Assembly (NCBI RefSeq): GCF_000517265.1 | Contig: NZ_AYSJ01000002.1 | Span: 496,247 to 560,246, forward strand | DNA length: 64,000 nucleotides | Direction of reading: 5' to 3' | Source: Photorhabdus khanii NC19 | Lineage (GTDB): Bacteria > Pseudomonadota > Gammaproteobacteria > Enterobacterales > Enterobacteriaceae | Shown here: piece after piece, positions 28,047 through 37,900 of the stretch | Numbering within the stretch: position 1 is the first letter of the stretch | Layout: the number at the start of each line of letters is the position of its first letter | The notes under the pieces: generated by a model | Database searches by the model: none | The model's input: the letters and a program-made list of their open reading frames with translations, nothing else | Told to the model about the DNA's origin: nothing | Translations under genes and position numbers: made by a program

Positions 28047-30521
28047 ATGAGTGAATCCAGATCTTTTGCTGGCAAATGGCAATTTGCAGCGACTTCAGGC
28101 CAACTGATTACTGTTCAGGCGGATGGTACGCTCAGCTTGTCCGACAGGCAATCAGGGGCGATGAATCAAATGATTAATGCTTATGGCATGACTCGCTTTT
28201 GGTTACAGGCAGGCAATGGTCAATACTTGGCCGCAAGCGGTAATACTCCTCAGGCTAATCAACCGCGCGATGGCACGGTTGCCGAGATCCGGTTGGAAGA
28301 GGTGGGAGGATCTGGATTTCGTCTTCGTCGTATCAGTAGTAGTGGTGATAGCTATTTGGTGGCGCAGCAATCTGGGTTGATCTGGCAGGCGGTCAGTAGC
28401 AATCCGCCCCTATCAGCCCAATTTACCCGTACCATAGTGACAAAAAGCCTGGAATTTCTCAAAGAATGGGGGGCGATGGGAGCAGATTTGCGTTTTGCCT
28501 ATCTCGCCGAAGAAAATTTGAATGATATGGTGATGATGGCCGTCGATTTGTCCAATGCCGATCTGCATGGCTCGACATTGCTTGGCGCTGATTTAACTAA
28601 TGTCAAAGTTGATGATTGCAATTTTAGTGGTTGTGATTTAAGTAAAACTGATTTAACGCATGTTCATGGCGAAAATGCGCTTTTTGAAAAGTGTGTTGTG
28701 GGTAGTGACACCAATATGCCTGACGCTGAGCTACCGAATGCCATTTTTCGTGGCTGTAAGAGCAGTGGTGGTCAGCCTATATTGAATCGTCTACAAGCGC
28801 CTGGGGCGGATTTCTCTGGTGCAGTGTTACCTTCAGTGATAATGGAGAATGCCGATTTATCTCAGGCAAATCTGGTTAATGTTGATCTAAGCGGCTCTAG
28901 TCTGGCTTCCTGCAATTTTACTAAGGCAATCATGACGTTGGTGAATTTGCAAAATACCACCTTGCAGGCTTCGGATTTTAATCAAGCCACGTTAGTGGGG
29001 ACTGATTTTACCGGGGCGAATATCAATAATGTTAATTTTAGTAGCGCTAATCTGACCAATGCCCGTCTATCGTTAACCACCGGTTATAGCCAACTAAACC
29101 TCAGCGACAGCACTTTATTGGCTACGGTACTGACAGGGATGGATCTGGTTGATGCCACGATTACCGCTAAAACCGATTTTACTCAAGCACAGATGGATGG
29201 GGTCAATCTGAGTAAGCAGAGGTTGGATCAAGTCATATTCCTGATGGCATCGATGAAGAAGGCGAATCTGGATAATACATCACTCAATGGCGCCGTTTTG
29301 GTCGGCGCTAATCTAGCCGGTGCTACTGTCTTGGGTAATGTCTCTTTAGTTGGGGCGAATTTGTCCAATGCGAGTTTGCAGAGTGTTAATCTGACTGGCG
29401 CTCAATTTGGTGCTTTATCCACAGTGGCATATCTGGATGAAGCCGAGGTTCAGTCGCTGGATAACCAGCAACTGCCCGAACAATTACGTCGTCTGTTGTA
29501 TCAGGGTAAAGTGCTGATTAACGGTCAGGCGGAGGTGTTGGTTCGTCAACCCGGTCAAAACTGGTTGGTCGAACATGAGGGTAAACCGCTATTTATCCAC
29601 CGTCAGAATGGGCAATTAGATGTTGCTCAAGACAATGGCGGCAATGCAGCGATTCTTGCTAACACGTTTATGCCTAATGCTATTCTGACTGGCGCTAATC
29701 TTTACGCGGTTGATATGTCTGGCGCTCATTGGTACGGCAGCGACGCCAGAGCCGACAACGCTAATCTGGAACAAGTCAACTTGTCGAATGCCAACTTAGC
29801 GACCATGAATTTCACTCAGGCGCGGTTATATGGGGCGAATTTATCCTATGCCAATCTGGTCGGTACTGACTTCAGCAAGGCGATGTTGGAACCCACCCAA
29901 GGTCTTAAACCGGCATCTCTGGCTTTTGCTTCAATTCAAGGCACTATCTTTACGGAAGCCAAATTAACCGGTGCTAATTTGACGAATGGCGCGGTGGCTT
30001 TGCCGTTTGAAGAAGCGGGTAATAAGTTGGCAGGTGTTCCTTTATTCAGCGCGGCGCTTGAGCTGATGAGTTCATTAGATAGTGGCGTGATATCAAAGGA
30101 ATTGCGTCAGGTATTTACCGATAACGGCTATAGCCTGTTGTCTAATGCTAAAATCATCGAAAAACAAAATGATCAATATTGGATTATCGCCAACCAGCCG
30201 CCGGATACTGATCTGAGTTACCGAGGATATTGTAACTTTATTGTGATTCGGGTAAGTGAGGTCGGCAATAACCACTTGCAAGTTTGTGGTGGATCGCCAT
30301 TACGTATCATCCGCACTGCGGCTGACAATACATTACAGCCGGTTAATATCGCTTTTGGGGTAACGATTGATATCACTCAGGCGATGAATGATGCTACCAC
30401 CTGTCCAAGTGGTTTGCGTTATCAGTTACTGAATAGTGGTATCAGTTATCAATCATTGATGACACCGGGATTACCTCCGCATCCGCCGAAATGTATTCCC
30501 AGCCCGACCGAATGGTGTTAA
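28047..30521 (+). CDS. Pentapeptide-repeat protein with N-terminal beta-trefoil-like domain, 824 aa
   Basis: It starts 4 bases after the previous stop, behind GCGAGGATAATGAC. Residues 1-130 read as short beta strands (GKWQFAATSGQLITVQADGTLSL, FWLQAGNGQYLAASG, GFRLRRISSSGDSYLVA), like a fascin/ricin-type trefoil. Residues 145-480 and 545-660 are pentapeptide repeats of the A(D/N)LXX kind (ADLSNADLHGSTLLGADL), which build a right-handed quadrilateral beta-helix. The C-terminal 150 residues are a separate domain with a Cys-containing tail. Pentapeptide proteins include gyrase-protecting DNA mimics, but those are short; the length and context point to a structural or toxin-associated role. A truncated paralogue lies at 34605. 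Confidence 0.83.
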   Translation: MSESRSFAGKWQFAATSGQLITVQADGTLSLSDRQSGAMNQMINAYGMTRFWLQAGNGQYLAASGNTPQANQPRDGTVAEIRLEEVGGSGFRLRRISSSGDSYLVAQQSGLIWQAVSSNPPLSAQFTRTIVTKSLEFLKEWGAMGADLRFAYLAEENLNDMVMMAVDLSNADLHGSTLLGADLTNVKVDDCNFSGCDLSKTDLTHVHGENALFEKCVVGSDTNMPDAELPNAIFRGCKSSGGQPILNRLQAPGADFSGAVLPSVIMENADLSQANLVNVDLSGSSLASCNFTKAIMTLVNLQNTTLQASDFNQATLVGTDFTGANINNVNFSSANLTNARLSLTTGYSQLNLSDSTLLATVLTGMDLVDATITAKTDFTQAQMDGVNLSKQRLDQVIFLMASMKKANLDNTSLNGAVLVGANLAGATVLGNVSLVGANLSNASLQSVNLTGAQFGALSTVAYLDEAEVQSLDNQQLPEQLRRLLYQGKVLINGQAEVLVRQPGQNWLVEHEGKPLFIHRQNGQLDVAQDNGGNAAILANTFMPNAILTGANLYAVDMSGAHWYGSDARADNANLEQVNLSNANLATMNFTQARLYGANLSYANLVGTDFSKAMLEPTQGLKPASLAFASIQGTIFTEAKLTGANLTNGAVALPFEEAGNKLAGVPLFSAALELMSSLDSGVISKELRQVFTDNGYSLLSNAKIIEKQNDQYWIIANQPPDTDLSYRGYCNFIVIRVSEVGNNHLQVCGGSPLRIIRTAADNTLQPVNIAFGVTIDITQAMNDATTCPSGLRYQLLNSGISYQSLMTPGLPPHPPKCIPSPTEWC

Positions 30522-30573
30522 TGAGTAAGCGCGATAATATGGTAATCGACTGATCGGAGTAAAGAATATCACT

Positions 30574-30681
30574 ATGGATATCAATATGATGAAAAGCGAC
30601 AATATGTCGATTGCCATTATCGGTATGAGGTGCCGTTTTCCGGGGGCGTGCGGGTCAGAAAACGTAAAAACCATTCATTAG
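30574..30681 (+). pseudogene. Truncated start of a PKS gene (copy 1 remnant)
   Basis: The first 25 or so codons (MDINMMKSDNMSIAIIG, CRFPG) and about 45 bases upstream match the start of the intact PKS at 34904, including the ATCGGAGTAA and ATATCACTATGGATAT strings. Similarity ends after the CRFPG motif and the frame stops at 30679. This shows that copy 1 of the cluster once also ended in a PKS. Confidence 0.88.
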
Positions 30682-31285
30682 ATAAATTTTTAGCGGCGGA
30701 TTCACATAATGAATGTCCCTTTTTAATAGGGCAGTTAATGACATTTAGCTGGAATTCGTTAACTATTAACCGAGAGTTGAAAAGAAATCAGCACGTAAAA
30801 TAATATTATCTGAAAAAACATCAATGGGTGTCTTTAAAATATCATCAGGCCATTTACTGCTGATTTATAAAAAACGCGCAGGATTGCCAGTAAAACAGAA
30901 TCAGTAAAGATAAAATCCGGGTATGGTTAACTTTCGTCAAACGTAAAATACGATATTCCATGATGATTAAACTTAATAAAAAGCAGGAATCAAAAAAGGG
31001 GAAAAGTAACTTTTAAAACCTTATACTGATTAAAATCGGAGGTTAAAATAAAAACTTATAATAACAGTTTAAAACCTGCCCATCATAAAGTTTCAGTGAA
31101 AAACGAGAAACAAAAATTGGTTTTGTTAATGCTCATATCCCGGAAACTGCTTTAATCAGTCTTGTTCGTAAAAAAACCTTTTTCTTGTAAAAAATAATTA
31201 TTTCTATCCTTAATTTAAATCCTATTCATAATTTCATTATTCAATAATACCTGATGAGATAAATATAAAATCAAAAGTTTTAATT

Positions 31286-31480
31286 AGCACACATTAAAAA
31301 TGAGTGATGTATTACAGAAATATTCTCTTTAATTAATGAAAAAAGTTGAAAGTTACATTAATATTTTAAATTGTGTAATTTAAATGTTGTATTCAATCGC
31401 TTTCTGGAAAGTGAATAAATAATTATCTAATTAATTCTCATAGGAATTATTTTTCTGGCATTACCCGATATTGAAAACAT
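31286..31480 (+). repeat. Leader repeat R2 upstream of cluster copy 2
   Basis: Aligned by eye to R1. It carries the same ordered blocks (CACATTAAAAAT, TTCTCTTTAATTAATG, TACATTAATATTTTAAATTG, TTTAAATGTTG, CAATCGCTTTCTGGAAAGTG, CTAATTAATTCT). It precedes the frameshifted glycine-rich gene and marks the left side of the second duplicated unit. Confidence 0.7.
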
Positions 31481-31573
31481 TCTGGCTATTAGCAATTTGG
31501 TGTCACAACTGGCAGCGATATCAGTAGATATTTTTTAATTTAGGAAAATCTGTCAACTAATATGTAAATTTAT

Positions 31574-31608
31574 CATAAATGTACAAACTTAAACTCTAAG
31601 GGGTGTCT
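31574..31608 (+). repeat. Fossil of the 3' end of the 1482-aa protein gene (copy 2)
   Basis: The string AAATGTACAAACTTA and the following CTAAGG correspond to the last codons and the ribosome-binding region just before the glycine-rich gene in copy 1 (26060-26095). The rest of the large gene is deleted in this copy. Confidence 0.65.
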
Positions 31609-32876
31609 ATGGATAAAATAAGAACTGTTGCTGAAACTTTGGCAATATTACATCAGCATCATCATCCGTTTGGTCTGGAACGACAGCCAAAGCAACTTAA
31701 GACCTCGGATTTTGACGGGCCGGTAATATTTTCTAACGATTTGGAAACGGCTACTGTGCCCCCTGCATTTTTTACGGTACAAACGATACAAGAGCTGAAG
31801 GAACTCGGAGGTATACCTGATAGTGAGTATGGTCCTGGCAAAATGGAACCCCACCATCCGTTACCTGAATCGTTTTCTGCTGAACGACTGGAAAATGCCA
31901 CGGGTAATCATATTGATTTGTGCAAAGCTTTTAGGGCTTATATCTATAGTGATTCTGCTTTGGTCAAAGATTATGAAGAAATTCTTAATGCTAAACGTTT
32001 CCCGATGAAGGTTGCGCTATACAGTGGCGAAAATATTACTATCACCTCCGATAATCCATTGATTGTTGAAAATAAAGATGACTATGGCGAACCGGTTGTC
32101 TTGGTGTATGACCAGATAATCATTGAACCGGGAGGTCGAATTATTTACCGCACTAATGGTCGTATCGAAGCTAATACTATTGTAGGGAATGGAAGCACTA
32201 AAGATGAGGGCATTGTTAATAAAGGCAGTCATGGCGCCAATGGTTTTGATGGTGCGCCAGGAAATAGTGGTGCTAATGGCAGCGATGGTCATGTTGGTAC
32301 AGATAGTAAAAACGGTTGCTTATTTAACTCCACACCAGGTACCGATGGAGCCAGCGGTTCTGTCGGGGCAATAGGGGGAGATGGTGCAGCGGCTGGAAAT
32401 GCAACTGATCTGACTGTTAATGTTCAACATGTTACTGGGGAAATAGGGGCGGCGACGTTAGGGGGGAATGGGGGTAACGGTGGACGTGGCGGTATGGGGG
32501 GCTGGGGGGGTAAAGGGGGTGATGGGGGGGTGGAACCGCGAAGTGTTCTCCTGAGGCGGCGGGAAATGGGGGTAATGGAGGGAATGGAGGGAATGGCGGT
32601 AATGGGGGACGAGGTGGGGACAGTGGTAACATATATATTAATTTCTCTGACGGTGAGCCAGTACTTCAGGTTGTGTCACTTAATGGTCTTGGCGGGGAAG
32701 GCGGTAAAGGCGGGTGGGGTGGAGTAGGCGGGCAACCTGGAAAGAGTAGTAAATTCGGCGGTATAAATCGTTTTCAAGGAGACTATGGTAGAGATGGTCT
32801 TAAAGGAGAATTTGGCGATGACGGTATCACTGGCAAGATATATATCAACGGTCATGAACGGAAACCTGATCGCTAG
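31609..32876 (+). pseudogene. Glycine-rich Gly-Gly-X protein, paralogue 2, frameshifted at a G7 run
   Basis: It begins at ATG 31609 and closely follows paralogues 1 and 3 ([46 protein letters not shown]) for about 300 codons. At a run of seven G (32524-32530) the frame shifts. Read straight through, the product degenerates (VEPRSVLLRRREMG) and stops at 32727. In the -1 frame it regains the family pattern ([31 protein letters not shown], ending GKIYINGHERKPDR) up to 32876. So either the gene is broken or full-length protein depends on slippage at the G run. The leader is R2; no pentapeptide or PKS gene follows in this copy. Confidence 0.83.
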
Positions 32877-32883
32877 TGGTGCA

Positions 32884-33036
32884 GAAATTATTTAAATATT
32901 GCATCCAATTTCTTTCTGCAAAATGGATAAATATTTACCTAATTAATTCTGGGTATTTCTGGTTGAAAAAAACTTAATGAGGATATGTTAATTATCATGG
33001 AAATTATTCTTCTGATATATCCGCTGGTGAAATATC
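32884..33036 (+). repeat. Leader repeat R3, second half only
   Basis: It matches the right half of R1/R2 (ATCCAATTTCTTTCTGCAAAATGG, CTAATTAATTCTGG, a TTGAAAAA and GGATATGTTAATTATCATG blocks). It begins 8 bases after the end of paralogue 2 and is cut at 33037 by an ERIC element. The left half of the leader is missing. Confidence 0.65.
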
Positions 33037-33164
33037 TATACCCTATAGATTTCAAGATGCATCGCGACGGCAAGGGAGCGAATTCCCGGGCGCATAGCTA
33101 ACTCTGTGACCGGGTTGAGCGAGTGCAGCCAACAAAGAGGCAACTTGAAAGATAACGGGTATAT
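33037..33164 (+). repeat. ERIC-like repeat
   Basis: A 128-base imperfect palindrome between TATACCCTATAGATTTC and GATAACGGGTATA, with the typical GAGCGAGTGCAGCCAACAAAGAGGCAACTTGAAAG core in two parts. Length and sequence fit the enterobacterial ERIC/IRU family. A second copy in the opposite orientation lies at 50990-51117. This copy separates leader R3 from the fossil end of the large gene. Confidence 0.85.
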
Positions 33165-33220
33165 ATTTTTTCCGGAGAAAGTCGATCTTTACCTATTGTT
33201 GAACGGATGTTTGTCCTGAT

Positions 33221-33290
33221 GGACAATTGACATATGAAGCTATCGTTATTTTAAATGTACAAACTTATATTCAAACTTAGGAGAATTCCC
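33221..33290 (+). repeat. Fossil of the 3' end of the 1482-aa protein gene (copy 3)
   Basis: Bases from GGACAATTGACATATG through the TTAGGAGAATTCCC ribosome-binding site correspond to 26026-26095 at the end of the large gene in copy 1, with roughly three quarters identity by eye and the same spacing to the ATG of the glycine-rich gene. The upstream 4.4 kb of the large gene are absent. Confidence 0.75.
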
Positions 33291-34568
33291 ATGAATAAAA
33301 TGAGAACTTTTACTGAAACTTTAGCAATATTACATAAATATCATCATCTGGTCGGGGTAGAACAACAGCCAAAGCAACTTAAGACCTCGGATTTTGACGG
33401 GCCGGTACTATTTTCTAACGATCTGAAAACGGCTACTGTGCCCCCTGCATTTTTTACAGTGCAAACTGTACAAGAGCTGAAAAAACTGGGAGGTGTTTCT
33501 GATAGTGAGTATGGCCCTGGCAGAATGGAACCCCATCATCCGTTACCTGAACCGTTTTCTGCTGAACGACTAGCAAACGTTAAGGGTAATCATATTGATT
33601 TGTGCAAAGCTTTTCGTGCCTATATTTATGGTGATTCTGCTTTAGTCAAAGATTATGAAGAAATTCTTAATGCTAAGCGTTTCCCGATGAAGATTGCGTT
33701 ATACAGTGGCGAAAGAATCACTGTTACCGCAGATGTTCCATTGATTGTTGAAGATAAAGATGACTATGGCGAACCGGTTGTCTTGGTATATGACCAAGTA
33801 ATCATAGAACCGGGAGGTCAAATTATTTACCGCACTAACGGTAAGATCGAAGCTAACACTGTTGTAGGCAATGGAAGTGATAAAAAGCAGAGCATTGTCA
33901 GTAGAGGCGTTGATGGAGTTGATGGTTTTGGTGGTGCACCGGGAAGTAATGGGGTTAATGGCAGTAATGGTAATGCTGGCACAGATGGTAAAAGCAGCTG
34001 CTCTACTAAAGCCACAGCAGGTACTGATGCAACTAGCGGTTCTTCAGGAGCACAAGGGACGGATGGCAAGGGGGCTGGAGGTGCAAATGACGTAACTATT
34101 CATGCTCAACTTCTTACAGGAGTCGTAAATGCGGTATCGATAGGTGGTAAAGGGGGTAATGGCGGTAGTGGGGGTAATGGCGGGAATGGAGGAAATGGCG
34201 GGAATGGGGGAGGTGCAACAAACAAGTGTAGTGCTGGGTATGGAGGAAATGGGGGTAATGGAGGAGATGGAGGAGCTGGGGGTAATGGGGGTCATGGGGG
34301 AGATGGGGGTAACATATACGTTAATTTCACTGAGGGTCAGCCAGTAATTAATGCTCTGTCATATAGAGGTAATGGGGGTAATGGAGGAACAGGCGGTAGG
34401 AGAGGGATAAACGGAATAGGTGGTGTAGGTCACGTTAATAATAGAGGATTCGGTAATCAGGGCAACCCAGGAGTACCTGGTGAAAATGGTGTTGATGGAT
34501 CATTCGGAAATGCAGGTACATCTGGCAAGATATTTGTTAACAGTGTTGTACAGGAATCCAGTGATTAA
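33291..34568 (+). CDS. Glycine-rich Gly-Gly-X protein, paralogue 3
   Basis: About 425 aa from ATG 33291, behind TTAGGAGAA; an in-frame ATG at 33255 lies in the fossil of the large gene and is not used. Architecture equals paralogue 1: conserved N-terminal domain ([48 protein letters not shown] in two parts), the VIIEPGGQIIYRTNG strand, collagen-like Gly-X-Y, a Cys patch (KSSCSTKA), then Gly-Gly-Asn arrays, a second Cys (TNKCSAG) and an IYVNFTEG strand. It ends with a GKIFVNS strand like the GSIYING end of paralogue 1. The frame is intact. It precedes the pentapeptide stub and the intact PKS, so it is the working partner of that PKS if the association is functional. Confidence 0.85.
   Translation: MNKMRTFTETLAILHKYHHLVGVEQQPKQLKTSDFDGPVLFSNDLKTATVPPAFFTVQTVQELKKLGGVSDSEYGPGRMEPHHPLPEPFSAERLANVKGNHIDLCKAFRAYIYGDSALVKDYEEILNAKRFPMKIALYSGERITVTADVPLIVEDKDDYGEPVVLVYDQVIIEPGGQIIYRTNGKIEANTVVGNGSDKKQSIVSRGVDGVDGFGGAPGSNGVNGSNGNAGTDGKSSCSTKATAGTDATSGSSGAQGTDGKGAGGANDVTIHAQLLTGVVNAVSIGGKGGNGGSGGNGGNGGNGGNGGGATNKCSAGYGGNGGNGGDGGAGGNGGHGGDGGNIYVNFTEGQPVINALSYRGNGGNGGTGGRRGINGIGGVGHVNNRGFGNQGNPGVPGENGVDGSFGNAGTSGKIFVNSVVQESSD
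34140..34320 (+). repeat. Gly-Gly-Asn coding tandem array in paralogue 3
   Basis: In-phase 9-base units (GGTAATGGC/GGGAATGGA type) interrupted by one cysteine-containing segment. The same kind of array as at 26745-27150; high G content on the plus strand. Confidence 0.8.
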
Positions 34569-34604
34569 TGAAGCTGGTCTGAACGACTATTAAATAAAGG
34601 GAAG

Positions 34605-34883
34605 ATGGGTTCAGGCCTTCGTCTTGCTTATTTTGCCAAAGAAAACTTGGATGATATGTCAATAATGGCCGCCAATTTGTCCAATGTTGATCTATATGGT
34701 GTGACACTGTTCAACGCTGGTTTGACTAATATCAGCGTTAATGATTGCAAATTAATAACTGAATACGGGGATCAACAATTAATTATTGGTGACACCTGGC
34801 TTATTGCTTCGTCCACCGAAATATATTCCCAACACGACGACTTGGCATCAATGAATAAGCACAATAATTTTGTAAATAACTAA
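34605..34883 (+). pseudogene. Pentapeptide-repeat protein stub (copy 3)
   Basis: The first 50 residues (GLRLAYFAKENLDDMSIMAANLSNVDLYG in parts) match residues about 147-195 of the 824-aa protein at 28047. The remaining 40 residues do not continue the repeats. The N-terminal trefoil and more than 80 percent of the gene are missing. The bases from 34849 to the PKS start again match the corresponding tail region of copy 1 (30526-30573), so an internal deletion removed the body of the gene. A 92-aa product could still be made from ATG 34605 (AAAGGGAAG upstream). Confidence 0.8.
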
Positions 34884-34903
34884 TCGGAGTAAGAAATATC
34901 ACT

Positions 34904-37900
34904 ATGGATATCGATATGATGAAAAATAATAATAATATGCCGATTGCCATTATCGGTATGGGTTGCCGTTTTCCGGGGGGCGTTAGCTCCCCAGAGGAAT
35001 TTTGGCATCTGTTGTGCGGCTCAGATGACGCGATTACCCCAGTACCCCCCGAACGTTGGTCAAATCAGGCTTATTATTCTCGGGATCGCAATCTACCAGG
35101 ACGAATGGTGGTGAGAGAAGGGGGATTTATCGCTGATGTGGTTGGCTTTGATGCGGCGGTATTTGATATTAGTAGTACAGAAGCGCCTTTTATCGATCCG
35201 CAGCATCGCTTGATGTTACAGGTGACATGGGAAGCGCTGGAACGAGCAAGAATTCCACCAAAATCGTTGGCAGGTCAGGCGGTTGGTGTCTATATCGGTG
35301 CTTTCACTCATGATTATATGCACTTGCAATTCACCGATTTGCGTCAGGCAACGGGTTATACTTCAACTGGCTCGATGGGAACTATGCTGTCAAACCGTAT
35401 TTCCCATGTGTTCGATTTTCAAGGGCCATCCCTGACTGTTGACAGCGCTTGTTCATCTTCTCTGCTGGCAGTACATCTGGCCTGTGACAGTCTGCGTCGA
35501 GGGGAATCGAAACTGGCGTTGGTGGGGGGAAGTCAGTTGATGTTGATGCCCGATTTCTCGGTGATGGAAAGTCGCACCGGATTTTTATCGCTCTCTAATC
35601 GCTGTCACAGTTTTTCAGCTAACGCAGATGGCTATGTGCGTAGTGAAGGGGTGGGCGTGGTTTTGCTGAAACCTCTAAGTGCGGCTTTGCAGGATGGCGA
35701 TCCCGTATTAGCAGTGATCCACGGTTCAGCGGCAAATCAGGATGGCCGTACTTCTACCATTACTCAGCCGAGCAGTGCCGCACAGCAACAGGTGATCCGT
35801 GCAGCTTGTATTCAGGCGGGGATTGCTCCTGAAGAGATTGATTATATTGAGGCTCATGGTACTGGAACGGCGGTAGGTGATCCGATAGAAGCAAAAGCAC
35901 TGGGGCGGGTATGCCGTCCAGAACCGACAGATCGCCCATTGCTGATCGGCGCGTGTAAATCCGTGATTGGTCATACAGAAGCGGCGGCAGGTATTGCCGG
36001 ATTAATTAAAGCGGTATTGTGTTTACAACGAGGGAAAGTGCCGGGCAATTTACATGCAGATCCGCCTAATCCCCATATCCCTTTTGCGGAATTAGGCTTG
36101 CAAGTCCCCCGGCAGTTAGCGCCGTTGCCTGCAGGCAGAGTCATTGCTGGAGTGAATTCTTTTGGTTTTGGTGGGACGAATGTCCATGTGGTATTGAGCA
36201 ATTATGTGGCTCCTCCCGTAAAACTTCGGGAAACGGAAGGGCTGGCTTTCATGTTGCCACTGTCTGCACAGTCTGAGTTTTCCCTGAAACAGCAGGCACA
36301 GCAGATTGCCGATTTGCTACAACAAAAGCCAGATATTGCCCTTGATGATCTGTGCTATAGCTTGGCGACTACTCGTCACGGCTTTCCGTTGCGTAAAGGA
36401 ATCGCCTTTAGTAATCGAAAACAATTGCAACAACAGTTAACTAATCTGAATGTACCGCCGCAGTCCAACAGTAAAAAAGTGGATCGCTTAGCTTGGATAT
36501 TTGCAGGCATTGGCAGTCAAGTTTGGAAAGATTCTGTAGCTTGGTTTCAGCAATTTTCCGAGTTTACTGAGCAATTTAACCGTTGCGAAGCCATTTGGAC
36601 TGGGTTTTCTGCACCTTCCTTATATGCGGCATTGATCTCTGCCGATGAATTGATAGAGCCGCCGATGCAGTTTGCTGTTCAGGTATCAATGGCTGTGCAG
36701 TTGCAGAAATGGGGGTTTAGACCGGCGGCGTTACTTGGTCATAGTTCCGGTGAAATGGCGGCGTGTTATCTGGCGGGCATTTATGATCTAACGCAAGCGC
36801 TGACACTTTTACACCAGCGTTATCATTATCTGCAACGTGTGCTGAATAAAGGCGGCGGATTATTGATCGTGGCCGCGACGGTGGAGCAGATATTGCCTCA
36901 TTTGTCTGCCCCGGGAGCCGAACCTGCTGTGGTGATAGCTGGACGTAATAGTATCGATCGTTGCTTGTTGTCTGGGCCTGTAAGCGAATTAGCTGCTGTT
37001 TCTGATCGCTTAAAGCATCAGCGTATCGCCAGTAGTCGGCTCAATTATAGAATTGCTTCTCATTCTTACTACTTGGAGTCAATCAGGGCTGGGTTGACTG
37101 CGGATGCGGCAACCGTTCCTGCGGCAGAACCCTTGTTGCCGGTGTTTTCATCAGTCACAGGGGAATTGATTAAGGGTAAGTTGCGTCCTGAGCATTGGGC
37201 TGACAATGTGGTCACGCCATTCCGCTTTGACGATGCGGTAGAAAATATGCTCAAAGCGGGTTTCTATCATTTTCTTGAAATTTCTCCTCAATCCTTGCTT
37301 AGTAGTGGATTGCAAAATTGGAGTAAACCCTATCGTGGGCAAGTGTTTGCCTGTCGTTCGGGGCAGAATTGGCCACAATTATTAGGGCAACTGTTTGAAG
37401 CCGGCATTGAACCTGACTGGCGAGCTCTGATGCCGACAGCGCGCCCAATCGATCTACCAACCTACCCTTGGCATCAGCAATCTTATTGGCATGAGCCAGA
37501 GATTAGCCGTCGTCGTCGGTTGCGTACATTGAGCGGTGTATTATTGGGCGAAGCCCAGCCAGGCAGCGAGAGTTGGCAAGCTGAATTGATCGTGGAACAA
37601 GTACCTTGGTTACTCGATCATGTGGTCATGGCGAATGCCATGTTCCCGGCTGCGGGTTATATCGAAGTCATGCTGGCGGCGGCTAGGATTTGTTTTCCAG
37701 GTGTCGGATTGGCTCTTGACAATATTGTATTGCAATCCGCTTTATTGCTGGAATCAGGCATGGAGTTCAGGTTAAAGACACAGTTAGATCGCCAGCGCAT
37801 GGAAATACAGGTGCATATTGCTCGGAATCTAGAGGAGCATGTGCATTATCAACTGGCAGCGAGTGCGCAGGTGAGCATAGTCGTACCGGGCGCTACGGCG

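Larger units (their letters stand above)
30682..31608 (+). other. Decayed intergenic region between cluster copies 1 and 2
   Basis: About 930 bases without an intact gene. The stretch at 30738-30800 translates to SLTINRELKRNQ, which looks like the helix-turn-helix of an IS30-type transposase, but stop codons surround it. Leader repeat R2 follows (31286-31480), and at 31574-31608 there is a short match to the end of the 1482-aa protein gene. Confidence 0.55.

Noticed and set aside
30738..31000. IS30-type transposase pseudogene
   Set aside because: Only one short helix-turn-helix-like stretch (TINRELKRNQ) is convincing, so it is mentioned in the gap entry and not listed as a separate element.
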